Shown here piece after piece: positions 32,161-40,796 of a stretch of DNA of 64,000 bases. How positions within the stretch are numbered: the first letter of the stretch is position 1; each line of letters opens with the position of its first letter. Made by a program: the position numbers and the translations under genes. The stretch lies in the NCBI GenBank assembly GCA_018136815.1, contig CM030935.1, forward strand, positions 1,036,024-1,100,023, given 5' to 3'. This stretch comes from Isochrysis galbana (taxonomy: Eukaryota; Haptophyta; Isochrysidales; Isochrysidaceae). The notes beneath the pieces are model-generated. The model was not told the DNA's origin and ran no database searches. It worked only from the letters and a program-made list of their open reading frames with translations.

Positions 32161-32854
32161 AGCCGCAGGGTGCATTTCGTGGTTTCGCTTGGTTGAGCGC
32201 CGCGTTTACTTACGGTGCCCCATCGGGGGGATGTTGTGGTTAGGGGGAGAGCCGCCCTTAGTTAGGTTTCTCCCAAGGGAGCCTCTCTCCTTTGCTCTTC
32301 CTCTTCCTCCCTTCGTGTGTTTTGTTTCCCCCCCTTTGCCCTTTGCTCTTCGGGCGTGCACTCCCTCCGTCCGGTCCCGGTCGGGATCCTCCGATCTCGA
32401 CCTCCTTCGCCCCGTGTGTTAGGATAGGGGTGATCGCTCTCGACCCCCCTCCCTTGTTTTCTCATGTGCGCGCCCCCTTTCTTTCCTTGCGCGCGCCCCC
32501 CGTGTGTTTCCCGCGTTTTCTCTTGTGCCCCAGAGTTTCCGAGAGTCGCGCCCATGGCCGCACTCCCAGGGGCTCTGGGCGAGCTCTCTCGACCACCGCC
32601 GTCGCCCCATGCTCGTGTGAGCGGCGTTCCCGCCGGTGCCATGCCTCCCTCCAGCCCCCAACCCCAGTGCTCCCTGTGCTCAGCTCTCCGTGAGCACGGT
32701 CGCCCCTGGAGCCTGGAGGGCGCCCCGTCACGTACCTCAACAATTCTCTGAATCTCAAGCCACAACCACAACCACAACCACTCCACTCCCCCAGCCACAG
32801 TATGTGTGTGGGGCATCAGCACGCGTCAAGCGTCAAGGTGTACAAGCAAGTGCG

Positions 32855-33018
32855 CTGAGGGGTGTCGTGATCGTGATAGTACCGGGCTAGTCTGAGTCGA
32901 AGTATATATAGGTACTAGCACACTCAACTAAGTTTATACTTGGTTCGCCCATGGGGGGGCACGAGCCCCCGCTCTCTCCACTCCTCCCCTGCCGTTGGGG
33001 AGGAACCACCCATCCACC
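32855..33018 (+). repeat. Copy of the palindrome-ATG-hairpin module
   Basis: A GTGTCGTGATC..AGTACCGGGCTAG block is followed by AACTAAG-TTTATA-CTTGGTT (32926-32945), TCGCCCATGG, the hairpin GGGGGGC-ACGA-GCCCCC and GGGGAGGAACCACCCA. It is nearly identical to 14427-14515 and abuts the chromovirus fragment. Confidence 0.65.
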
Positions 33019-33021
33019 CAT

Positions 33022-34155
33022 CCTCCTGGCATCCCCGACTTAAATCGAGACGTCTCCCGATGTCGAGCCAAGAGAGTTCATTTAACCATACGAAACGAGA
33101 GACCTAGAAGAGGAGGATTAACCCATGGATCCAAAGCGAGCACAAAATCGGCAGCTTAGCGCGGCGGCCCCCGATTTCGTACGTCACGTCCTACCACGTT
33201 CTCCCTTTTACATGAGTTTTGCTCGGGTAGTTGCGCTGGGTCAGGCGCTGACGCGACGCTAATCATCCACTTCCGGTCGACTTAGCGCTACGAACGTGAA
33301 CGGGAACGAGTACGACTCGAAGGCAGATCAGGAGGAATACGATTTGACTCTTGAATTCGACGTGGAATAACTTGATTGGATTGGGAACTTGAACTTGGAC
33401 TTGAAGAGGAGTTTGAATTGGAGAGAGCTTGAGGTTGAACCGGACGGCTGTCGAAAGTGGCGTCATACGACTCAACTAGATCAGCACAACGCCGAAGCAA
33501 CTCAATTCGAGACTCCCAAGTAGCTTCAGAACGAGGATAGCCGCGCCATTTGACGAGATACTTGAATGAAACTCCATCGCCCTTGCGATCGAGTAACTCT
33601 TCGACCAAGTACTCATCTTCAGCGAGCGGAGACGAATCGGTGACGGTGAAGTACGGACGAAGATTGGAAATGTGAACTTCATCCTTGACTTGACGATTTT
33701 CGAGATCGCGTAGACGGTAGCGAGTGGCCGAGACGGCTTCTTCTACTCGGTAAGGACCGGAGTAGAGATATTGAAGTTTGTTGGCGTGGCCAGGGATTCG
33801 ACGACAAACTCTGTCTCCTGGTTTGAACGTGACACCGAGTTTGGACTTTCGAGAGGCGGAGCGCATCGATTCACGTTGGGCTTCTTGAGTACTTTCGAGG
33901 GCAGACCGCCACGACTCGAGAAGCTTCTTATTGAGCTCGGTGGCGTAAGTGACGGCATCGGACGGAGGCCGAGATGGAAGCAACTCGAGAACAGGAGCAG
34001 GGTCAGCAAGTTGAGCTGGAAGACGAAGCTCCCGACCAAATAAGATAGCCGCGGGGGACTTGGGTACGACGCGACCGGCGGTCGCTCGCATAGACATGAG
34101 GAGAAACGGAAGGTGGTCGACCCAATGGGCGCCGCCTTCATTGGAACCGCTGTAT
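33022..34155 (-). pseudogene. Chromovirus fragment: integrase C-terminus, chromodomain and 3' UTR
   Basis: The minus strand has NEGGAHWVDHLPFLL, PAAILFGRELRLPAQL, GDRVCRRIPGHANKL, EVHISNLRPY and the chromodomain words YLVEELLDRK, KYLVKWRGYPRSEATWE. The 3' part (33060-33260) matches the region after pol of the complete element (62249-62635), ending at a short purine stretch where the LTR should begin. It is about 60-70% like the intact element by eye, so an older relative. All upstream pol domains and both LTRs are missing. Confidence 0.88.
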
Positions 34156-34332
34156 CTCGCCGGTGCCCAGCCGCATCTTGATCTGCGCACCGACAAAACA
34201 CTCAAGGATGCCCTCGCCGACCACGTCGTGCACAATAATATCGCCGGCATGTGCCAGTTGCTTGCCACGCCGCCGGGCTTGCATGCTGCCATCCTCTCCG
34301 CCCTCGTAGTCCCAGGACAGCTCCGTCGGCAT
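34156..34332 (-). CDS. Possible truncated first exon of an unknown gene
   Basis: After a CT-rich stretch (34333-34400 on this strand), ATG 34332 opens a frame: MPTELSWDYEGGEDGSMQ, then AGDIIVHDVVGEGILECFVG and QIKMRLGTGEIQRF. It runs straight into the chromovirus fragment at about 34155. Composition and leader resemble real genes here, but the family is unknown and no continuation was found in the window. It is either a host exon cut off by the retroelement or chance. Confidence 0.35.
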
Positions 34333-34654
34333 ACCAAAGGCTGGGAGGCGGGGGGAGGAGGAAGGGGGCGAGGGGGAGGGGGGAGCGGGAGGCACGGTGC
34401 CCCGGGAAAAAGTCTGGCGGGAGCGGGAGACAGAGAAAAAGAGAGAGCCTTTTGGCTTGTAAAATACAGAAAAAGACGAAATAGTAAAGATATAATCGAA
34501 GCGGGGGACAACCCACGACGACAGCAGCTGTCGCGCCCCCCGCCCCCTTGCTTAATTCTGAGGGGCTTGGTCTCATATGCTCAAATCCTTGGGAATCCCA
34601 TGGATTTATATATAACTTCTGGGCCTCGTGAGCATCGGCGAACTAAGCCTAGCT

Positions 34655-34745
34655 TAGTGCGCAGCAGCCCCGTCGTGGGCTGCAAGTTGAGGGGTTCGAA
34701 TCCGGGGCGCACCTTGTGTGCGTCCTGGGCCTCAGCTTTTTTATT
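34655..34745 (+). ncRNA. tRNA-like pol III unit with T-run terminator
   Basis: A perfect B box GGTTCGAATCC lies at about 34694-34704. Before it is a hairpin GCAGCCC-CGTCGT-GGGCTGC. The segment is enclosed by GTGCGC (34657) and GCGCAC (34708), and TTTTTT follows near 34736. A D-arm is not convincing, though TAGCTTAGT just upstream could be a poor A box. It may be a tRNA-derived SINE head or a tRNA relic. The rest of 34333-35103 has no gene. Confidence 0.45.
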
Positions 34746-35103
34746 TGCGTGCGGGTAAGGCGTGCGGGAAAAGCGCTGTAGATACGTAGTATTACTAGTA
34801 GTAAACTTAAACATGGCTGTCTAACACTTGTCTGTTAGACAGGAAAACACCTCCATTTGGCCCCCTTGTCAAACACCACCCCCAAAGTGGTGTTTGACCC
34901 CCAAAATCCTGATCTAATATTAGATCACAGTCCCTGGTCCCTACTCAGATGTTTTATTATTATTGAGAGTTTACGCGAAATATGATCGCCAATAAGGATC
35001 AGCTCAATCAAGACGTACACGCTAGCACATTGAGCACTCGCCACAAATGTGTCGGTAGGTCGCGGTCTGGATGACACTTGCACCCCGAGCGCAAGGTTGC
35101 GTC

Positions 35104-37872
35104 TTATCGTGCGCCGAGCGCTCTGTCAAGGAACGCAATGCGGTGATCCATAATGGCTTCTAGCCTCTCCATCTTGGAGAGAACATGAAAGTACGGCGAT
35201 GCACGTTTCTTCCCGCCCGCGCTGCAGATTTCGCATCCACAAGGATCAAGGCAATCCGGTGCGCCCTCAGAGTCATCAAAGCCATCTGCGAGCCTGATCG
35301 GGAGCTCTGAGTACAGGGTAACCACCAAATGCGGCAGGCCCCCGCTACTCGCACTCATAGCTGCCAGCTGGCCCTCTCCCAAGAAGGGGGCGAGGACGTG
35401 CGTCGGTCCGGCCTCGAGCTCTGCGCCAAACGTGATGCCGTTACGAGCGACCGGCGACAGCACATGAGAATTTGCAGGAAGGTCTGTCAAGGGAGTTGGT
35501 CCGCCAGCAGAAGGTGCTAGCCCCATCCCTATAGCAGGATACTGCGGCGCCTCTTGCATGCCGGCCTGTGTGCGCATGTCGTTCTGCAAGCCAATGGTGT
35601 CAATGAAGGCGAAAACGCGGCCCTTGCTTGCAGAGGAGGACGTGTCTTCCCCGATTGAGAAGTTGAGCTGTAGGCCGGATCGAAAACCATCTGAGCCTGG
35701 AGGACTGCCAGCCCTGTCACACGGCGTGACCATCCGGAGAACATGCCAATCGTTGGCCGGTCGCAGTGGTTCGAGGCCAAAGTCGGGTTTGCCGTCATCC
35801 TCTCGGTCGTCCGAGAGCACCGTAAGGAGGAAGGGCGACTCGAACCCTGGGTTCATGCAATACGGCACGATCACGTATGGTGCATCTGCAGCGGGCAGCA
35901 ATAGCTCGATGGAGTTCCGACGGCCGACCCGCGGCTCGGCATGCTCAAGCAGATCTCCATCACCCAACCAAAGTTTACGGCGCAGCTTATCTCGACCTAA
36001 GTTACCCCTCAACACCAGGATCCCAATCGGCGCAGCGGGTGCTCCACGGGGAAGTGTGAGCTCGATGAGCACCCGGGTTTCTGGTTTTCGTGTGGTCAAC
36101 AGCCATTGCGGGTTGGTGCGCCATGAAAGCAGGGAAGGTGGCCCTCCCGCAGAATCATCGGCCCAACGTGCCCGCATCGAGAATCGTGTCCAACGGTCGT
36201 CCGCCATCCTGACTAGATAGAGGTCGGTGAAGTGCGCGCAGAAGTCACCGAACTCGATCCAAAAAGTTCCGTCGGATGCGTCACGGTAGTTAAGGAGTTG
36301 GCGCAGTCGAGACGTCCACGAGGAGTCCCCATCCGACCATTTGCCCTTCCATTCTGAATCGCCCACAAACCCACGTAAGCGTAGCATCCTGCCGCAAGGC
36401 ATCTCCCCGCATGTGACCACACAGTATGTGCGATTTGCGTTGAGTCCTAGAGCTGCCGCAGCCGTTGCCACCTCGCCCGCTGCCGCATCCACACGTGCGC
36501 CCATAACGTGTGCAGTCCGGCTTGCCTCTTGCAATGCCGCCCACACTTCCTCTGGCTGCGCGCCACGCAGAGGCATCAGCTGCTCCCGCGCCTTGCCGCC
36601 TGAAAGAAGCTCGAGCCCAAGGAGCGCTGCTTCCTGCGTCTGGGGCGCCTCCGTCCCAGCATAGTTGCCATGGAGTTTAGCCAGGCCCTTTTCGAGGATG
36701 GCAGCCCAAAACACGGCCCGGTCTGGCGAGCGTGAGTATGCGAGCTGCCCGTCGGAAGTACACGGCAACCGATCATCAATTATCACCACCTTCCAGTCGT
36801 CCTCGCTGTTTGGGTCGTCTTGCCAGAAGCGAAGGGCGTACAGTCCGCGTTCCGCATGCTCAGTGGAGACGAATACTTTGGCAATCACGTCTCGATCTCC
36901 GGCCAGCACATTGGCGGACCCCATCAACCAGCCGTTTGAGAGTGGGCCGGGGACGATTCCCTCAATCTCCCAGTCATTCTTCCACAGCCTCGCTTCGGGC
37001 CCTGCAATCTCGATGGGTCTACGCCAACTAGTGACACAAGAGGCGTGTGCACCAGGGCCCAAAGACGCGCCGGAGGCAGGAAAGTCGGGGTCTTCGAACT
37101 TCCCGCCGGAGCGAATGGAGGCCAGCGCAATGCCAATCATCCTTTCTGCATCCGCCTGTTGTTTCTCGGACAAGCCTTGGCCTTCAACGGTAAGCTGAGG
37201 CTCTCCATTGTACTCGATCGGGGTGACTGGAGCCGTTGCCACTGGTCTCGATGGTGACGCTGCTCTAGGCGGCACAATGGGCGCGGTGTCCGGCGAAGGC
37301 GCAACCTGCACAGAAGAAAAAGCTGCGAGCGCCGGCGGTGCGGGCGGTGCGGGCGCTGGGGCAGCCCGACTTATTGGGGCTGCGCAAAGCGCTGGGGGTG
37401 GGGCGGGCGGAGCTACTGGCGCTAGAGGCTCTGGGGCGCTCCCTAGCCCCGCTTGGAGCGGGATAAGCTGAGCCCCTGGATCTTCCGGCGCATGGAGAGT
37501 CAGTGTGAAGCTCGAGGTGATCCCGGGGTCGAAGAAGGAGACGCACACGATGTATGGCAGCATGCCCTCGCGCGCGATGAGGTTGAGCGTGAGCACCTGC
37601 TGCTCAGAGGCCTTGAACTTAGACTTGCCCGCCATGTCAAGCTTGGACATCTCGGTCTTGCGGCTGTTCGAGTCACTCGCCAGCAGCACCCACAGCCCAA
37701 TCGGCTTGTACTCCGTCGTGGCTTGCTGGCGGAGTGTCAGGGTGTAGGTGGCACTTGCCCCAGCAGGAACCGAGGGAATGAGCTGGAACTGCGGGTTGGA
37801 GCTCCACGTAGGGTACTTGGGGCAGCCCCCGCTCGTCTCGCTCGTCCACTCGCCGCTAACCTGCACCTCCAT
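35104..37872 (-). CDS. Calpain-like protein without catalytic triad
   Basis: A 922-residue single exon from ATG 37872 (a longer frame reaches into the CT-rich leader but has no better start). Residues 1-125 are a calpain-type beta-sandwich domain (GGCPKYPTWSSNPQFQL). A Pro/Ala-rich linker follows, then a cysteine-protease-like core at about 230-545 and a second beta-sandwich (AGGPPSLLSWRTNPQWLL). The last 250 residues are less clear. In the core the Cys position is Gly314 (GPLSNGWLM where calpains have G-x-L-G-D-C-W), the His position is Arg481 (NANRTYCVV), and the Asn position is Gly501 (RLRGFVGDSEW). Supporting non-catalytic words remain: DDRLPC, FWIEFGDFCAHFTDLYL. It should be a non-proteolytic scaffold or regulator. 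Confidence 0.85.
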   Translation of the reverse strand: MEVQVSGEWTSETSGGCPKYPTWSSNPQFQLIPSVPAGASATYTLTLRQQATTEYKPIGLWVLLASDSNSRKTEMSKLDMAGKSKFKASEQQVLTLNLIAREGMLPYIVCVSFFDPGITSSFTLTLHAPEDPGAQLIPLQAGLGSAPEPLAPVAPPAPPPALCAAPISRAAPAPAPPAPPALAAFSSVQVAPSPDTAPIVPPRAASPSRPVATAPVTPIEYNGEPQLTVEGQGLSEKQQADAERMIGIALASIRSGGKFEDPDFPASGASLGPGAHASCVTSWRRPIEIAGPEARLWKNDWEIEGIVPGPLSNGWLMGSANVLAGDRDVIAKVFVSTEHAERGLYALRFWQDDPNSEDDWKVVIIDDRLPCTSDGQLAYSRSPDRAVFWAAILEKGLAKLHGNYAGTEAPQTQEAALLGLELLSGGKAREQLMPLRGAQPEEVWAALQEASRTAHVMGARVDAAAGEVATAAAALGLNANRTYCVVTCGEMPCGRMLRLRGFVGDSEWKGKWSDGDSSWTSRLRQLLNYRDASDGTFWIEFGDFCAHFTDLYLVRMADDRWTRFSMRARWADDSAGGPPSLLSWRTNPQWLLTTRKPETRVLIELTLPRGAPAAPIGILVLRGNLGRDKLRRKLWLGDGDLLEHAEPRVGRRNSIELLLPAADAPYVIVPYCMNPGFESPFLLTVLSDDREDDGKPDFGLEPLRPANDWHVLRMVTPCDRAGSPPGSDGFRSGLQLNFSIGEDTSSSASKGRVFAFIDTIGLQNDMRTQAGMQEAPQYPAIGMGLAPSAGGPTPLTDLPANSHVLSPVARNGITFGAELEAGPTHVLAPFLGEGQLAAMSASSGGLPHLVVTLYSELPIRLADGFDDSEGAPDCLDPCGCEICSAGGKKRASPYFHVLSKMERLEAIMDHRIAFLDRALGAR

Positions 37873-38125
37873 CGCCCGCTCCTTTCCTCTGCCTCTCACT
37901 CCCTCTTGCTCTCGATCGACCACCCGTCTCCGTCGACTCTCCCTCCCTCCCTCCCTCTTCCCCCGTCCCCTTCCCCCCTGCCTCTCTCTCCCTTTAACAG
38001 ACAGACACACAGACTCTCGTCTCCCTGTCCGTCCCTTTTCTCTTTCCCCCCCTCTCTCCCTTTCTCTCTCTTGAGGGGTCGGTGTCTCGTCTTTCGCGAG
38101 GCAAGCGGCGGCGAGGGAGAACTTT
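37873..38125 (-). promoter_or_regulatory. Purine/pyrimidine-biased leader of the calpain-like gene
   Basis: CCCTCC, CTCTCT and CCCCTTT tracts on the plus strand lie directly upstream of the minus-strand ATG, so the transcript side is GA-rich. This contrasts with the CT-rich leaders of the LMBRD2-like and MYB genes. Confidence 0.4.
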
Positions 38126-38199
38126 TTTCAACTGCCAGAGAGAGAGGGAGACGCATTAAGTTTATAGTAGTAAATTTATTCCTATGTGGAGGTGTAGGC

Positions 38200-38689
38200 T
38201 ATCCCAGTTGAGTATCCAGTATCTACCCCCGTCGGTATCGAGACCCGCCACGTCCCTGTGACAAAGCGCGAGTGCCGCTTCTGCTTTTTGGCCAAGCAGG
38301 AGCTGGTCAAGCACGACAAGCTGGGCCGCATGTACGTCAACTTTGTGCTCTTCGAGAAGAAGGTGGACTCGGATGGCACGGGCGTGCGCCTCGACGCGGA
38401 TGAGATGCGCGAGCTCAACTTTCGCAAGTTTGTGCTGAAGAGTTCGAAGAAGGAGGAGAAGAAGTGGGGGATCGTCCTCCGCGGTTACGACATGCACAAG
38501 TACTCGGAAGGCACGATGCCGGTCAAGGTGTACAGGTGCTCGAGCGCGGAGTTCCCTTACGTCGAGTCGAGCAGCCAACAGTTTATCAGTTCCGTTGCGA
38601 AGGCTCTTGGTCGGCCTTACCGCACTGCCCCCAAGACTCCGTTTGTGCTTTACGCACTCCGCGACGAGACCATGACGGTGCACGCATAG
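38200..38689 (+). CDS. Unrecognised coding segment (ECRFC protein), 5' end uncertain
   Basis: The frame is open from 38200, after a TAG that could be a 3' splice site (GGTGTAG), to TAG at 38689. No ATG precedes the conserved-looking part, so an upstream exon is needed or the gene is broken. It reads IPVEYPVSTPVGIETRHVPV, then KRECRFCFLAKQELVKHDKL, FVLFEKKVDSDGTG and KWGIVLRGYDMHKYSEG, and ends YALRDETMTVHA. The CRFC pair could bind metal. Composition is protein-like throughout. Family not recognised; it may belong with the next two segments to one mobile or host gene. Confidence 0.5.
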
Positions 38690-38701
38690 GATCAGCTAAG
38701 C

Positions 38702-38791
38702 ATGTGGAACGGCCTCTGTGGCGAATGTAAAAAGAAGTACGGCAAGCCGCGCACTCGTGCGGGCGGTGTGCAGCGTAAATGCGCGGTTTGA
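38702..38791 (+). CDS. 29-residue Cys/Lys-rich ORF, unknown
   Basis: ATG 38702 to TGA 38791 encodes MWNGLCGECKKKYGKPRTR and a tail ending RKCAV. A C-x2-C pair plus a later Cys suggests part of a zinc-binding protein. It lies just after the preceding frame, so it may be an exon or remnant of the same gene. Confidence 0.3.
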   Translation: MWNGLCGECKKKYGKPRTRAGGVQRKCAV

Positions 38792-38809
38792 AGCGGATGA
38801 AGGTCACAG

Positions 38810-39330
38810 CTCATGCTCGTCGGCGACTACTCCGATGAGTACGACAAGATCCCAAAGATCAACTACATTGGAGACGAGGCCGCCGTCGCATACCTCTGCA
38901 TGGAATACATCACGGCGGTCGCGTACGCTGAAACGAGTCCCATGGTGCAAGTGCGCCGAGCAGCTGGCAAACTCTTATGGAGAACAAGAAGGCCGTCCTC
39001 GCACGCGTCACGGACCTCGTCACTCGTCACCCAAGATCAGCCAAGCGACATCGTCGCCTGCCAGCAGAACGACATCGTCGCCTGCCAGCAGAACGACATC
39101 GACAATAGGATCGAGGATGAGGGGTGTGAGAAAAAGACGAAGAAGATGAAAACTCAGTCTGCGTAGCTGGGGGTTACCACGTGCGGGAGGCTACGCGCAC
39201 GCGCCGCGTTCTTGTATGTTGTGATTAGCTTTGTAGTCGTCTTTACAACAACAATACTAATTGCTGATAATGCATTGCAAATGAAAACAAAATTAACACC
39301 TGGCCCTCTTTTGACGGAACGCGACTTTTG
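38810..39330 (+). pseudogene. Duplicated unknown coding segment (partner of 28300-28870)
   Basis: It encodes LVGDYSDEYDKIPK, YIGDEAAVAYLCMEYITAVAY and SPMVQVRRAAGKL, with a frame change at the end where GACATCGTCGCCTGCCAGCA is repeated in tandem. The similarity to 28300-28870 begins at AGCTCATGCTCGTCGG and continues past the stop to CTGGCCCTCTTTTGACGGAA. Bases 39331-39468 show nothing else. Confidence 0.5.
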
Positions 39331-39473
39331 TTTGATGTCGAGCAGTGCGGCCAGTTCGAGTTTGAGGTCATCGAAGCGGGTAGCGGGTACTGCTGATGAT
39401 GTTGGCGAGCTTGGCCTCTCCGGGCCTCCCTCGGAGACGTCGGACGTCCAATGGGCTCCACGGCTGGCTGATT

Positions 39474-40796
39474 TGTCGCATTCATCTTAGATGATGCGAT
39501 TTCCAGGCTCTTGTTTCCAGGTCCTTCGCCGTGCGGCCACACGGTGAAGCTCAGGTACATCTAGGTTGGTAGGGTTCGTCCCTAGCGATCTAGAATTCGA
39601 GTTCTCGTTTCGTTCCTTCTAGCCTGTTTGTCAGGTCTAGATTCCAGGTTTCCTCCTTTCGGGTAATCTTGACCCAAAGGAGCCAGGTCGCCTGTCACTC
39701 GCTGCGCGCTTGTCTCAGGCTCTCAGGTTACCTTGTGAAGGCTTGTTTAGCTTCTTGCAAGGCTTGTCGTTTCTTGTTGGGTTCCGGTTCTTTCTTGGGA
39801 CCTGCTCACTTTCGTTGTCGTCCAGGCCTGTTCTTCGTAGGTTCTGCTTGGCCTGGTTAGGGTTTCGTTGCCTTCCCGCGTTCGGCGTTTGGCGTTGGCG
39901 TTCGGAAATTTCCTCTCACATTCCCTAGGTCCGCTACCCTTGGCTTGTAGGTCCTTGCTTCTTTCTTCTCGGTCAAGGTTTTGGCGAGCAAGTCGGTTGC
40001 TCTATCCGCTCGAGATTTGAGGTTTAATTTGCCATCTCCCCTTGGAGACCGGTGTAGGTTCGCTTCCTAGGTGAGGGAATCTTTCCCCTTGATGCAAGTT
40101 ACATGCAAGCCCTTGGCCCCTTTGGTGTTTCTTCCCCTTGGTTGCTACTCAGGGTTGTTCGTTAGAAGCGTCTAGAAGGTTCACGCTCAACGGCAAGATT
40201 TATTCGGTCGTGAAGATATCTCGTCGCGATCTGTATCCAAAGTGATCGCCGTGGTCGCGCGACACGACGCTCCCCTTCGGACTCTCCGCTACGTGGGAAG
40301 TTACAACGGAGACACGCTCCGGCCGTCGCTGCGGAGTCTCTCTCTCTCTCGCTCTCTCTCTCCGTCTCTCGCGACGTGTTTGAGTTATCGGTGATTTGGG
40401 GTCGCGGTTGCTTGATAATTTGCTTGGTTTGGGTGAATGATTCCGGTGTGTTCGTGAGTCGGTGTATCCTGTTGTTCTCAGCTCCGTTGTCCGTCGTTGT
40501 TCGCTGCGTCGCTGCACTCAAGCAGCTTAGGCTCCCTCCCTGAGGGAAGAGTTCTTTGTAGGTCTAACAATCTCTTAAAACCCAACACACTAGGGCCGCT
40601 AGGAGCGCCTCGCCGCCCCACAGCCCTTCGTTCGCCGTTCGTTCCCCGTCCAGACACCCAAATGGGGTTGCCCGACCCAGTCCAGAATTTCATTCACCCG
40701 ACTCCCGGTGGGGAGGAGGGCCAAAGCGCCGCGCTAGCCGCCGGTGCTGCTCGCGACGGAGTGGCTCAGAGCCCTCCGGCTCCGCTCGACTCGACA
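39474..40796 (+). repeat. 5' LTR of the composite chromovirus
   Basis: Starts TGTCGCATTCATC and ends GCTCGACTCGACA. It contains a CT microsatellite (40338-40372) and, at its 3' end, ATG 40662 of the Gag frame. Many short antisense ORFs inside it recur in every LTR copy and are not genes. Confidence 0.95.

Noticed and set aside
32262-32822. Arg/Gly-rich ORFs on both strands
   Set aside because: Low-complexity composition with frames open on both strands and no conserved words.
40162-40521. Recurrent 105-119-residue antisense ORFs in every LTR copy (also 2042, 51440, 63324)
   Set aside because: They lie entirely within LTRs, overlap each other in two frames, are Arg/Glu/Ser-rich from the CT microsatellite, and have no recognisable domain.
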